This document shows positions 53,948 through 62,569 of a stretch of DNA of 64,000 nt, one piece after another; position 1 is the first letter of the stretch, and each line of letters begins with the position of its first letter. The notes beneath the pieces are model-generated. The model saw only the letters and a program-made list of their open reading frames with translations. It did not search any database and was not told where the DNA came from. The stretch covers positions 186,001-250,000 of the forward strand of contig NZ_JBISCD010000037.1 of NCBI RefSeq assembly GCF_044386045.1. The letters run 5' to 3'. Position numbers and translations under genes: made by a program. The DNA comes from Thalassobellus sediminis (lineage in GTDB: Bacteria; Bacteroidota; Bacteroidia; Flavobacteriales; Flavobacteriaceae).

Positions 53948-54706
53948 TTAACTATCTAAGTAGAAGTTATGCTCACTAATCTCATTTTTAAGAAGTTGAA
54001 TGTCGGTAATTCCTATTTTTTTTCCTTTAGCGTTAATAAGATTTTCCTTTTTTAATGCAGAAAACACTCTTATTACTTGTTCCTCTGTAGTACCTGCATA
54101 GTCTGCATATTCTCGCCTACTTAGAGAAATATCTAAAAAGCCTTTATTACTACCAAACTTTCTATGTATATATAATAAAGAATCAATAACACGCTCACGA
54201 ACCGTCATTTGAGAAATAGACTTAACTTTAGACTCACTTCTATTTAATTCGTTAGCATAAAAAAGCATAAAGTCGTAAGCAAACTTAGGGTACCTTAGTA
54301 AAGCTTCTTGTAAATTATTTTTAGAAAAATAACATAGTGTTGTATCTTCTAAAGCAATCGCACCAATAGAATAATACTCTTCTGTACCAAAGCCACGATG
54401 TCCAATAATTTCACCAGTTTTAGCAAAACGAACAATTTGCTCTCTCCCGTTAATACCAGTTCTAAAGACTTTTACTTTTCCTTTTAAAATGAAAAACAAC
54501 CCATTTACTGGAGCGCCTTCAATAATAAATTGTTGACCTTTTTTACATTTTAAATTGTTTTTCTCATTTACAATGGAATAACTATCTAATACTGCTAAAT
54601 TCCTTTTTATTAAGCACGAATAATTTTCGCAAGAATTACACGAAACATCGTATGATGTTCGCTTTCTAATTGATGTAGATATAGTATGTTTAGTTATAGT
54701 TTCCAA
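53948..54706 (-). CDS. FNR-like Fe-S regulator (Crp/Fnr family)
   Basis: This is a 252-residue regulator with N-terminal C23-x2-C26-x4-C31 and a further Cys125 in the position of the fourth FNR ligand (TTLCYFSKN), consistent with an oxygen- or NO-sensitive 4Fe-4S cluster. A cNMP-like beta-barrel (55-130), dimer helix and winged helix (SRREYADYAGTTEEQVIRVFSAL near 185-212) follow. The recognition helix keeps Glu and Arg but has Ile where FNR has Ser212, so a site other than TTGAT is expected. The palindrome AAGTATTAATACTT abuts its own promoter and recurs at the globin and nrtA promoters. Confidence 0.9.
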   Translation of the reverse strand: METITKHTISTSIRKRTSYDVSCNSCENYSCLIKRNLAVLDSYSIVNEKNNLKCKKGQQFIIEGAPVNGLFFILKGKVKVFRTGINGREQIVRFAKTGEIIGHRGFGTEEYYSIGAIALEDTTLCYFSKNNLQEALLRYPKFAYDFMLFYANELNRSESKVKSISQMTVRERVIDSLLYIHRKFGSNKGFLDISLSRREYADYAGTTEEQVIRVFSALKKENLINAKGKKIGITDIQLLKNEISEHNFYLDS

Positions 54707-54727
54707 TATTTACTTAATAAGACTAAA

Positions 54728-54735
54728 CAAATATA
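54728..54735 (-). promoter_or_regulatory. -7 promoter box of the fnr-like gene
   Basis: The minus strand reads TATATTTG, 22 nt before the start codon and directly adjoining the operator palindrome. Confidence 0.6.
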
Positions 54736-54749
54736 AGTATTAATACTTA
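54734..54749. promoter_or_regulatory. Shared palindromic operator, fnr copy
   Basis: TAAGTATTAATACTTA is a perfect 16-nt palindrome immediately upstream of the -7 box of the fnr-like gene. The position in the promoter spacer suggests autorepression or a distortion mechanism. Confidence 0.72.
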
Positions 54750-54898
54750 ATAAAATTGTAAAATACTTATTTTTAGCAGTCTAATAAAATTGTCGAAACT
54801 TTATTATGATTACAAAAATATATACCTTAATTTTTAAATAAATCTCAATAATTCAAAATATGCTAATCGTAAACATATCTAAATAAAGACAAACTCGT

Positions 54899-54906
54899 TA
54901 TATTTG
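54899..54906 (+). promoter_or_regulatory. -7 promoter box of the moe/moa operon
   Basis: TATATTTG matches TAnnTTTG perfectly and ends 21 nt before the moeA start codon. It is divergent from the fnr-like gene. Confidence 0.6.
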
Positions 54907-54927
54907 TAAATACATAACGATATTTAA

Positions 54928-56106
54928 ATGATTTCCGTAGAAGACGCTATTCAACTAGTAAAAAACAACACCAAACCGCTTTTAAAAGAAACAACGAAAC
55001 CTGTTGAAAAAGCTGGAGGTTATATATTATTCAAAGACGTTTATTCGCCAATAAATATGCCGCCCTTTAGGCAATCGGCTATGGATGGTTATGCATTATT
55101 TTTACATGAGAGTTTAAGCTATTCATTAATTGATGAAGTAAAAGCTGGCGATAACCACCAACCCATTTTAAAACAAGGAGAAGCGGTTAGAATTTTTACT
55201 GGTGCACCTGTACCAGATACTGCCAATGCTATCATGATGCAAGAAAAAGTTAAAAATGATGGCCGTAAAATAACTATCGAACATAGCATAAATCAAGAAA
55301 CAAATATTAGACCACTTGGAGAGCAAGTTAAAGAAGGAGACATCGCTTTAAAAAAAGGAACCAAACTAACGCCTGCCGCCATAGGTTATTTAACATCTTT
55401 AGGTATAACAACCGTTTATGTCTATAAAAAACCATCTATAGCATTAGTAACTACAGGAAATGAATTGATTAAGGCAGGACAACCTTTAAATTATGGCCAG
55501 ATATACGAAAGCAATTCAACCATGCTTCAAAATGCACTTTATAATTTAAAGTTTTATGATATAACCTTACACAAGGTTGAAGATGATTACGAAAAAACAA
55601 AATCTAAACTTGAAACCGTTATAAACGAGAATGACTTGGTGATTGTAACTGGTGGTATTTCAGTTGGTGATTACGATTTTGTTGGAAAATCACTTATAGA
55701 ATTAAATACTGAAAACATCTTTTATAAGGTAAAACAAAAACCAGGAAAACCTCTATTCTTCGGAAAAAAAGAAGACACACTCATTTTTGCACTACCAGGA
55801 AACCCTGCTGCTGCCCTCAGTTGTTTTTACGTTTATGTGTATATCGCATTGCAAAAAATGATGAATAGAAATGTTATAGAATTACCACGTATCAAAGCTA
55901 AATCATTATCAAATTTTGAAAAGCGAGGTGATAGACCTCAATTTTTAAAAGCTATTTATAAAGAAAATACCGTTGAAATTTTAGAAGGACAAAATTCATC
56001 CATGTTACAAACATTTGCACTTTCAAACGCTCTAGTTTTTGTACCTGAAACTGTTTCTAATATTTCAATTAATGATGATGTTGAAGTTATTTTACTCCCA
56101 TCTTAA
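54928..56106 (+). CDS. moeA: Molybdopterin molybdotransferase MoeA
   Basis: This is a 392-residue enzyme that inserts molybdate into adenylylated molybdopterin. Motifs: MPPFRQSAMDGYAL near 46-59, IFTGAPVP near 90-97, TTGNEL near 177, GGISVGDYDF near 240-249, and KPGKPLFFG/LPGNPAAAL near 272-292. It is full length. First gene of a nine-gene cofactor operon; the next gene starts 9 nt later. Confidence 0.96.
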   Translation: MISVEDAIQLVKNNTKPLLKETTKPVEKAGGYILFKDVYSPINMPPFRQSAMDGYALFLHESLSYSLIDEVKAGDNHQPILKQGEAVRIFTGAPVPDTANAIMMQEKVKNDGRKITIEHSINQETNIRPLGEQVKEGDIALKKGTKLTPAAIGYLTSLGITTVYVYKKPSIALVTTGNELIKAGQPLNYGQIYESNSTMLQNALYNLKFYDITLHKVEDDYEKTKSKLETVINENDLVIVTGGISVGDYDFVGKSLIELNTENIFYKVKQKPGKPLFFGKKEDTLIFALPGNPAAALSCFYVYVYIALQKMMNRNVIELPRIKAKSLSNFEKRGDRPQFLKAIYKENTVEILEGQNSSMLQTFALSNALVFVPETVSNISINDDVEVILLPS

Positions 56107-56115
56107 ACTAAGATT

Positions 56116-56454
56116 ATGAGCTATAAAATTAAAAGTAGAGTTTGGATTGAACATGATAATCATGTGTTATTAGGAGAAGGTCGAGTGCATTTATTAAAAG
56201 CTATTGAAGCAACTGGCTCGCTATCTAAAGCAGCAAAATCATTAAACCTATCGTATAAAAAAGCTTGGAATCTTTTAGATTCAGTGAACAAATCGGCTAA
56301 AAAACCAGTAACAATAAATAGTATTGGTGGTAAAGGTGGTGGTGGTGCCCAATTAACAGAATACGGAAAATCTTTAATTAATGTTTTTGATGAGATTAAT
56401 AAAAACTGTTGGGACTTTTTAGATAAACAATTAGAAAAAATAGAGCAATTATAG
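56116..56454 (+). CDS. ModE-like stand-alone winged-helix regulator
   Basis: This is a 112-residue LysR-type winged helix (HLLKAIEATGSLSKAAKSLNLSYKKAWNLLDSVN near 25-58; wing KGGGGAQLTEYG) that corresponds to the N-terminal domain of ModE, without the molybdate-binding MOP domains. It may act as a molybdenum-pathway regulator using another input. It is 9 nt after moeA and 1 nt before the permease gene. Confidence 0.85.
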   Translation: MSYKIKSRVWIEHDNHVLLGEGRVHLLKAIEATGSLSKAAKSLNLSYKKAWNLLDSVNKSAKKPVTINSIGGKGGGGAQLTEYGKSLINVFDEINKNCWDFLDKQLEKIEQL

Positions 56455-56455
56455 T

Positions 56456-57196
56456 ATGCTACAAAACGAATACATATTAGCCTTTTTATTCATCCTACCA
56501 ATAGTATCCTTTCTATACTCAAGTGTAGGTCATGGAGGCGCTAGTGGTTATTTGGCACTTATGGCTTTGTTTTCGTTTGCACCTGAAACCATGAAACCCA
56601 CTGCTCTACTTCTTAATTTATTTGTTGCAGGCATTTCGTTTTATTACTATTACAAAGAAGGGTATTTTAATAAAAAACTGTTTTTAGTATTCGCTATAGC
56701 ATCAGTGCCTTTTGCTTTTATAGGAGGAACCATTGAAATTGATGCGTCTATTTACAAAAAGATATTAGCCGTTTTATTAGTCTTTGCTATTCTAAAAATG
56801 CTGAATGTTTTTGGAAAGGAAAAAGATACCATAAAAGACACCAAACTTTGGCAAGGCTTAATAGTTGGTGCTATTATTGGTTTCTTTTCAGGACTTATTG
56901 GTATTGGTGGTGGCATCATATTAACACCTGTTATTTTATTGTTCCATTGGGGTAAAATGAAAGAAGCCGCAGCCGTTTCTGCTTTATTTATTTGGGTAAA
57001 TTCTGCTTCAGGGCTTATCGGACAATTAAGTAGCGGTGTCATTATAGAAAAAGAAGCTTTTTTATTAGTGGCTATTGCTCTCATAGGTGGTGTTTTTGGA
57101 GGCTATTATGGAAGTAAAAAAATCAACAATAAGAAACTTCGATACATTTTGGCTTTTGTATTAACCATAGCATGTTTTAAACTATTTTTCACTTAA
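56456..57196 (+). CDS. TSUP/TauE-SafE family membrane transporter
   Basis: This is a 246-residue membrane protein with about eight spans and the two family repeats (SSVGHGGASGYLAL near 22-35; SGLIGIGGGIILTPVILL near 143-160). TSUP proteins move sulfite, sulfonates, sulfur compounds or other anions. Placement inside the molybdenum cofactor operon suggests a sulfur or oxyanion role here, perhaps sulfite or molybdate-related; this is inference only. Confidence 0.85.
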   Translation: MLQNEYILAFLFILPIVSFLYSSVGHGGASGYLALMALFSFAPETMKPTALLLNLFVAGISFYYYYKEGYFNKKLFLVFAIASVPFAFIGGTIEIDASIYKKILAVLLVFAILKMLNVFGKEKDTIKDTKLWQGLIVGAIIGFFSGLIGIGGGIILTPVILLFHWGKMKEAAAVSALFIWVNSASGLIGQLSSGVIIEKEAFLLVAIALIGGVFGGYYGSKKINNKKLRYILAFVLTIACFKLFFT

Positions 57197-57197
57197 A

Positions 57198-57782
57198 ATG
57201 ATAGACAAAAAAAACATTACAGGTATTATTTTGGCGGGTGGAAAAAGCACGCGTATGGGAACCGACAAAGGTTTTCTGCTATTAAACGGAAAACCATTTA
57301 CCCAATACAGTATTGATGCTTTACAGCCTTTAGTATCCGAAATTTTAATTGTTTCAGATAATCCTGATTATGATATTTTTGGATGTAAGCGCATAAACGA
57401 TATTACAAAAAATGCTGGTCCTGTGGCAGGTATTTGTTCAGGATTAGAAGCATCTTCAACTGAATACAATTTAATTTTAAGCTGCGATATTCCTTTGATT
57501 ACTTCAGATATTTTAAAGAAATTGATAAAAGCTATTGATGATACTTCCGAAGTCATTCAAATTGAAAGCAACGGCAAATCAATGCCACTTATAGCATTAT
57601 ACAAAAAGCAATGCAAAGAAATATTTAGCAAGCTATTAAAAGGAGACGAAAGACGTTTACGTGTTGCTGTTAACGCCTGCCAATCAAAAAATATAGCATT
57701 AGAATTAGAACACGATATATTTACCATGAATGTGAATACACAAACAGAATTAAAAGCCATTGAAGATGCATATAACCGTTAA
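57198..57782 (+). CDS. mobA: Molybdenum cofactor guanylyltransferase
   Basis: This is a 194-residue nucleotidyltransferase that attaches GMP to molybdopterin to make MGD/bis-MGD, as needed by nitrate reductases of the DMSO-reductase family. N-terminal GTP motif LAGGKSTRMGTDKG near 10-23 and the metal Asp in LSCDIPLI near 94-101 are present. It starts 1 nt after the permease gene and overlaps moaD by 17 nt. Confidence 0.93.
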   Translation: MIDKKNITGIILAGGKSTRMGTDKGFLLLNGKPFTQYSIDALQPLVSEILIVSDNPDYDIFGCKRINDITKNAGPVAGICSGLEASSTEYNLILSCDIPLITSDILKKLIKAIDDTSEVIQIESNGKSMPLIALYKKQCKEIFSKLLKGDERRLRVAVNACQSKNIALELEHDIFTMNVNTQTELKAIEDAYNR

Positions 57783-57999
57783 ATATTTTGGACAGATAGC
57801 GGAAGTTACCCAACAAGAAGAAGAATCTTTAGAATTTTCTGGGAGTTTAATTTCTGAACTATTAGATCTATTATATTCAAAATATAGCGACTTGAAAACG
57901 AAAGATTTTCAAATAGCACAAAACCAAGAATTGGTAACTAATGAAACTAAAATAACAGGACAAGAAATTGCCTTATTACCACCTTTTGCAGGAGGCTAA
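57766..57999 (+). CDS. moaD: Molybdopterin synthase small subunit
   Basis: This is a 77-residue ubiquitin-fold sulfur carrier ending in the required Gly-Gly (LLPPFAGG), which is adenylylated by MoeB and thiocarboxylated. The start ATG 57766 (MHITVKYFGQ) is preferred over a TTG at 57760. It overlaps the end of mobA by 17 nt. Confidence 0.93.
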   Translation: MHITVKYFGQIAEVTQQEEESLEFSGSLISELLDLLYSKYSDLKTKDFQIAQNQELVTNETKITGQEIALLPPFAGG

Positions 58000-58014
58000 A
58001 TATAAAAACGTTCT

Positions 58015-58034
58015 GGCAGGAAGAAATTCCTGCC
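58015..58034 (+). other. Hairpin between moaD and moeB
   Basis: GGCAGGAA and TTCCTGCC are perfect 8-nt arms with a GAAA tetraloop in the 46-nt gap between moaD and moeB. It has no T tract, so it may be an RNA stability or translation element. Confidence 0.55.
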
Positions 58035-58045
58035 TACACAAGAAT

Positions 58046-59143
58046 ATGAGATATAACAGACATATCATCTTATCGGAAATAGGTCAAGAAGGTCAAAACA
58101 AACTTTCCAACGCTAAAGTATTAGTAATTGGTGCTGGTGGTTTGGGTTGCCCTGTTTTGCAGTATTTAACAGCCGCTGGTATTGGCAAAATTGGTATTAT
58201 TGATTTTGATGTGGTAGATATTTCAAACTTACAACGTCAAGTATTATTTGGAACATCGGCATTAGGAAAAAACAAAGCAGTAGCAGCTAAAGAACGATTA
58301 ACAGATTTAAACGATAGTATCACTATTATCGCTTACGCGGAAAAATTAACGCACCAAAACGCTGTTAATTTATTCAATCAATATGATATTATAGTTGATG
58401 GCACCGATAATTTTGAAACGCGCTACTTAGTAAATGATGCTTGTATTATTACAAACAAACCACTCGTTTTTGGAGCCATCTATAAATTTGAAGGACAAGT
58501 ATCTGTTTTCAACTATCAAAACGGGCCAAGTTACCGTTGCTTGTTTCCAAACCCTCCAGAAAAAGGAAACGTCCCTAATTGTTCAGAAATTGGGGTTTTA
58601 GGAGTACTTCCCGGTATTATTGGAACAATGCAAGCTAATGAAATTTTAAAAATTATTTTAGGTATTGGCAACGTGCTTTCTGGCAAATTACTTTGTTATA
58701 ATGCCTTGACGCTTCATAATTCAACATTAAAAATTAAAAGAAACGAAAACATCATCCAATCTGTTTTAAAAAACAAGGATAACTTTCATAATAAACAAAC
58801 AGAATCTCAATGTGAAATAGACATTATTTCAATTTCAATCAAAGACGTTTTATTTGGAGAAAATATTCAATTTATTGATGTTAGAGAAACTCATGAACAA
58901 CCAAAAATTGAAAATTTGGAAGTCACAATTATTCCATTAAGTGTACTAGAAAACAATCTAAACAAAATCGATTCAGCAAAAAAGAAAATCCTTTTTTGTC
59001 AATCAGGAATACGAAGTAAACGTGCTGTAAAATTATTGCAAGCATTACATATTCAAAATTGTTTCAGCATAAATGAAGGTGCTTCAGATATAAATAAACA
59101 TATAAAAGAACAACATAAAACAACTTCAAATAATGAAAGATAA
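58046..59143 (+). CDS. moeB: MoeB/ThiF-type adenylyltransferase fused to rhodanese
   Basis: This is a 365-residue protein from MRYNRHIILSEIG (58046; the frame is open to 57968, but that segment covers a hairpin). The E1-like adenylation domain has GAGGLGCPVLQYL near 33-45 and DFDVVDISNLQRQ near 60-72. A C-terminal rhodanese domain has FIDVRETHEQP near 278 and the active-site loop FCQSGIRSKRA near 325 with catalytic Cys. It activates MoaD at its terminal Gly-Gly, and the rhodanese part may supply sulfur, as in MOCS3. It overlaps moaE by 11 nt. Confidence 0.93.
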   Translation: MRYNRHIILSEIGQEGQNKLSNAKVLVIGAGGLGCPVLQYLTAAGIGKIGIIDFDVVDISNLQRQVLFGTSALGKNKAVAAKERLTDLNDSITIIAYAEKLTHQNAVNLFNQYDIIVDGTDNFETRYLVNDACIITNKPLVFGAIYKFEGQVSVFNYQNGPSYRCLFPNPPEKGNVPNCSEIGVLGVLPGIIGTMQANEILKIILGIGNVLSGKLLCYNALTLHNSTLKIKRNENIIQSVLKNKDNFHNKQTESQCEIDIISISIKDVLFGENIQFIDVRETHEQPKIENLEVTIIPLSVLENNLNKIDSAKKKILFCQSGIRSKRAVKLLQALHIQNCFSINEGASDINKHIKEQHKTTSNNER

Positions 59144-59579
59144 AAAAACCATAAAAAGCGTATTCAAACAAGGCGCTATTTCTTCAGAGTTTATAGGAAA
59201 CTCTATTGCGAAACACCAAACCAAAACAAGTATTGGAGCTCACAATATATTTTTAGGACAAGTAAGAGCCGATGTTATTGATAACAAAACGGTTGCTGCC
59301 ATAGAATATACAGCCTATGAAGATATGGCCAATGAAAAGTTTCACGAGATTAGAGAAGCTGCTTTTGAGAAATTCGAACTCACATGCATGCATATCTATC
59401 ATAGTTTAGGAAGTGTTAAAGCTGGTGAAATCTGTTTATTCGTTTTTGTATCATCACCTAGACGAAAAGTTGTTTTTGAAGCTTTAGAATTTATTGTTGA
59501 AGCCATAAAAGCAGATGTACCAGTTTTTGGAAAAGAAATTTTTGAAGACGAATCTCATCAATGGAAAGTAAACACCTAA
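59133..59579 (+). CDS. moaE: Molybdopterin synthase large subunit
   Basis: This is a 148-residue catalytic subunit that, with MoaD, converts precursor Z (cPMP) to molybdopterin. Motifs: GAHNIFLGQVRAD near 36-48, AIEYTAYEDMA near 59-69, HSLGSVKAGE near 89-98, and the Lys-bearing EAIKADVPVFGKE..ESHQWK at the C-terminus. Complete. Confidence 0.94.
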   Translation: MKDKKTIKSVFKQGAISSEFIGNSIAKHQTKTSIGAHNIFLGQVRADVIDNKTVAAIEYTAYEDMANEKFHEIREAAFEKFELTCMHIYHSLGSVKAGEICLFVFVSSPRRKVVFEALEFIVEAIKADVPVFGKEIFEDESHQWKVNT

Positions 59580-59667
59580 GTGTTATTTTGAATAGCTGTT
59601 TGTCGTTAAATCGAGAAAAACTAAACGAATAACCGATTAAACAAATCAACAATTAAGTAACAAAAAA

Positions 59668-60579
59668 ATGGTCGATATAACTCACAAAGCAACAACATTA
59701 AGAACCGCGATAGCACAAGCCGTTGTAAAGGTTAGTAAACCCGAAACAATAACAGCCATACAAAACGATACCGTTCCTAAAGGAAACGTATTTGCCATGA
59801 GTAAAGCAGCAGGCTTATTAGGCGTAAAACGCACACCAGATATTTTACCTGATTGTCACCCCTTGCCTATTGAATTTACAGGTGTTGAGTACGATATAAA
59901 CGGATTAGAAATCACCGTACTATTCACCGTAAAAACCATTTACAAAACGGGTGTAGAAGTTGAAGCGATGCACGGTGCAAGTGTAGTGGCATTAAACATG
60001 TACGACATGCTAAAACCTATTGATAAAGGCATCGAAATACACGCTATAAAACTATTAAAGAAAAAAGGTGGAAAATCAGATTTTAGAGATAAGTTTAGAA
60101 AAGATTTAACAGCAGCAGTTATTGTTTGCTCTGATACGATTTCGGCAGGACACAAAGAAGATAAAGCAGGAAAAGCTATTATTGAAAAATTAGAATCTTG
60201 CGATGTAAAAATTAAAGATTACATCATCATTCCTGATGAAATAAAAGATATCCAAGAAAAAGCAAAAAGCTTTCAAGAAACTGGTGTCGATTTAATAATT
60301 TACACAGGAGGCACAGGGCTTTCTGTACGCGATGTCACCCCTGAAGCTTTATTACCATTATTAGACCGAAGAATCCCAGGTATTGAAGAAGCCATTCGTA
60401 ATTACGGACAAGACAGAACACCGTTTTCTATGCTATCTAGAAGTGTAGCAGGCACTATCAAAGACACCTTGGTATTAGCTTTACCGGGATCTACAAACGG
60501 AGCCAAAGAATCTATGGATGCTATATTTCCATCGGTACTACATATTTTCAGAATTTTAAAAGGTGCGAGACACGATTAA
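59668..60579 (+). CDS. moaCB: MoaC-MoaB/MogA fusion
   Basis: This is a 303-residue fusion. Residues 1-150 are cyclic pyranopterin monophosphate synthase MoaC (KGNVFAMSKAAGLLGVKRT near 35, LPDCHPLPIEF near 65, VEVEAMHGASVVALNMYDM near 95, KGGKSDF near 135). Residues 150-303 are MoaB/MogA-type adenylyltransferase (CSDTISAGHKEDKAG near 155, YTGGTGLSVRD near 212, LPGSTNGAKE near 272). Both halves have their motifs. It is 88 nt after moaE, with its stop overlapping the moaA start by 1 nt. Confidence 0.95.
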   Translation: MVDITHKATTLRTAIAQAVVKVSKPETITAIQNDTVPKGNVFAMSKAAGLLGVKRTPDILPDCHPLPIEFTGVEYDINGLEITVLFTVKTIYKTGVEVEAMHGASVVALNMYDMLKPIDKGIEIHAIKLLKKKGGKSDFRDKFRKDLTAAVIVCSDTISAGHKEDKAGKAIIEKLESCDVKIKDYIIIPDEIKDIQEKAKSFQETGVDLIIYTGGTGLSVRDVTPEALLPLLDRRIPGIEEAIRNYGQDRTPFSMLSRSVAGTIKDTLVLALPGSTNGAKESMDAIFPSVLHIFRILKGARHD

Positions 60580-61586
60580 TGAATAGCAACAAAAACATAT
60601 TACAAGATAATTTTGGTAGAGACCACGCCTACTTGCGAATTTCGTTAATTGAACGCTGTAATTTACGCTGTTCCTATTGCATGCCAGAAGAAGGCGTGCA
60701 ACTCTCTCCTAAAAGTCATTTAATGACCTATGAGGAAATATACAATATTGCCAAAACCTTTGTAAAACATGGCGTTACTAAAATAAGATTAACAGGAGGA
60801 GAACCTTTAATTAGAAAAGACATCCCTATTATTTTAGAAAAACTTGCCACACTTCCTGTGGAATTATCCATAACATCTAACGCGGTTATAATTGATAAAT
60901 TTATTGATATACTAAAAGCTAGCGGCATTAAAAGTATCAACGTGAGCTTAGATTCCTTAGATAAAGAAAAGTTTAAACATATTACGCGTCGCGATCAATT
61001 TAAAAAAGTTTACGACAATATCTTATTATTAGTAAAAGAAGGTTTTAAAGTTAAAGTGAACGCCGTTTTAATGAAGGACTTTAACGATAACGAAATTATC
61101 GATTTCATTAATTTCACAAAAGATTTACCTGTTTCAGTTCGCTTTATTGAATTCATGCCTTTTGATGGTAACAAATGGGATATGAGTAAAATGGTGTCTT
61201 ATGCCGAAGTGATGGAATATGTAAATGATTCATTTTCTGAAGCACAAATAGAACGCCTTCAAGACACACCAAACGACACCTCAAAAAACTATAAAATAAA
61301 AGGCTACAAAGGAAGTTTTGCTATTATAAGTTCTGTAACAAATCCGTTTTGCGATTCTTGCAACAGGTTACGATTAACCGCTAACGGACAACTAAAAAAT
61401 TGTTTATTTTCATCTAACGAATCCGATTTACTAACCACACTCCGTTCAGGAAAATCGATTGAACCTGTTATTCAAAAAGCAGTACAAGCCAAATTTAAAG
61501 TTCGTGGAGGTATGAATACTATTGAAAAACTTCAAGAACCTAAACTACATAGCAAAAATAGAAGTATGATTACGATTGGAGGTTAA
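60579..61586 (+). CDS. moaA: GTP 3',8-cyclase (radical SAM)
   Basis: This is a 335-residue radical-SAM enzyme that starts molybdopterin synthesis from GTP. N-terminal cluster CNLRCSYC near 28-35, GGEPL near 71-75, C-terminal second 4Fe-4S cluster CDSCNRLRLTANGQLKNCLF near 253-272, and the terminal GG required for function. Complete. Last gene of the cofactor operon, overlapping moaCB by 1 nt. Confidence 0.96.
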   Translation: MNSNKNILQDNFGRDHAYLRISLIERCNLRCSYCMPEEGVQLSPKSHLMTYEEIYNIAKTFVKHGVTKIRLTGGEPLIRKDIPIILEKLATLPVELSITSNAVIIDKFIDILKASGIKSINVSLDSLDKEKFKHITRRDQFKKVYDNILLLVKEGFKVKVNAVLMKDFNDNEIIDFINFTKDLPVSVRFIEFMPFDGNKWDMSKMVSYAEVMEYVNDSFSEAQIERLQDTPNDTSKNYKIKGYKGSFAIISSVTNPFCDSCNRLRLTANGQLKNCLFSSNESDLLTTLRSGKSIEPVIQKAVQAKFKVRGGMNTIEKLQEPKLHSKNRSMITIGG

Positions 61587-61631
61587 TATTAGCTCAAAAC
61601 AATTAAAACCTTTTGATTTGTAAGTATTTAC

Positions 61632-61639
61632 TATATTTG
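61632..61639 (+). promoter_or_regulatory. -7 promoter box of the unknown exported protein
   Basis: TATATTTG matches TAnnTTTG and lies 73 nt upstream of the start at 61712. Confidence 0.45.
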
Positions 61640-61711
61640 GGTGTATATATAGTTGAGGTAAACACTGAGAATGTTTATTCACTTTTTGTAAAATATTTAC
61701 CAAATCAATCG

Positions 61712-62356
61712 ATGAAAAAATTATTAATTCTAACTCTTTTATTAACCCAAAGCATAAATTTATCTGCAGATGTTGGATTATCGTTTAGATATAAAGTAGA
61801 ATTACAAAATGATAATGAAAAAATAACTGGTTACATATATCATTATACATATTCAGAAGGTTTCAAAAGTGATAAAGAATCATTCTTTGAATATTTTTCT
61901 AGAGAATTCCATAATACACCTTACATATACACAGAAATTCATAGTTTGATTTTATCTAAAAATTTTGATTTAGACTTTTGTCTACCAGTGAATAGATTAG
62001 ATTTTAATCTTGAAAAAATAATAGATGTAAAATTATTTGAAATAAAAGAATTTGAAGTCGGAGACAAAATTTTATTAATTGAAAATGAAAAAATTTATAA
62101 TTTAATTGGGAAAAAAAACTTCGAAGAGGTAAGATTAGACAATAAATTAGCTGAAAATTGTAATATCTCTATTATTGATTTTAGTTTGAAAGCAGATATT
62201 AAAAGAATACAGATGAATCTGAATTCTTTAATTAAAAAACATTACAACATTGAATTTGACTCAGTTGATCAAGATTTTTTTAAAATCTTTAATAAATTAA
62301 AAGAAAAAATGTATAATGATAATATTCTAATTTTCACCTACTGTTCTGCATTATAA
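61712..62356 (+). CDS. Unknown exported protein
   Basis: This is a 214-residue protein starting MKKLLILTLLLTQ (the frame extends to 61613, but the promoter lies there). It has a signal peptide of about 18 residues (..SINLSAD). The rest is a charged alpha/beta region with no motif I recognise. It is rich in Asn, Lys, Ile and Phe, more AT-rich than its neighbours, consistent with an accessory gene. Function unknown. Confidence 0.55.
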   Translation: MKKLLILTLLLTQSINLSADVGLSFRYKVELQNDNEKITGYIYHYTYSEGFKSDKESFFEYFSREFHNTPYIYTEIHSLILSKNFDLDFCLPVNRLDFNLEKIIDVKLFEIKEFEVGDKILLIENEKIYNLIGKKNFEEVRLDNKLAENCNISIIDFSLKADIKRIQMNLNSLIKKHYNIEFDSVDQDFFKIFNKLKEKMYNDNILIFTYCSAL

Positions 62357-62396
62357 TATTATTAAAAAGTTATTCTCTCTTAAAAAAACTTTTGAA

Positions 62397-62501
62397 ATGG
62401 AATATGGATATTCAAGCAAGATTCATTTTGTGCACACAATTTTAGTTTATATTCTGGGAACTATATTTTTATCATTTGCATACATGTATATTAATAAATA
62501 G
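62397..62501 (+). CDS. Possible 34-residue single-span membrane peptide
   Basis: ATG at 62397 opens 34 codons ending at TAG 62499-62501. The product is MEYGYSSKIHF followed by about 20 hydrophobic residues and a YINK end, a plausible single-span membrane peptide. It sits between two unknown membrane or exported proteins. No homologue is recognised. Confidence 0.3.
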   Translation: MEYGYSSKIHFVHTILVYILGTIFLSFAYMYINK

Positions 62502-62569
62502 CAGTTGAAATCCGAAAATACGACTCAAATATCTAAACAAAACTAATAACAGTTAACCCTTATTAAAAA

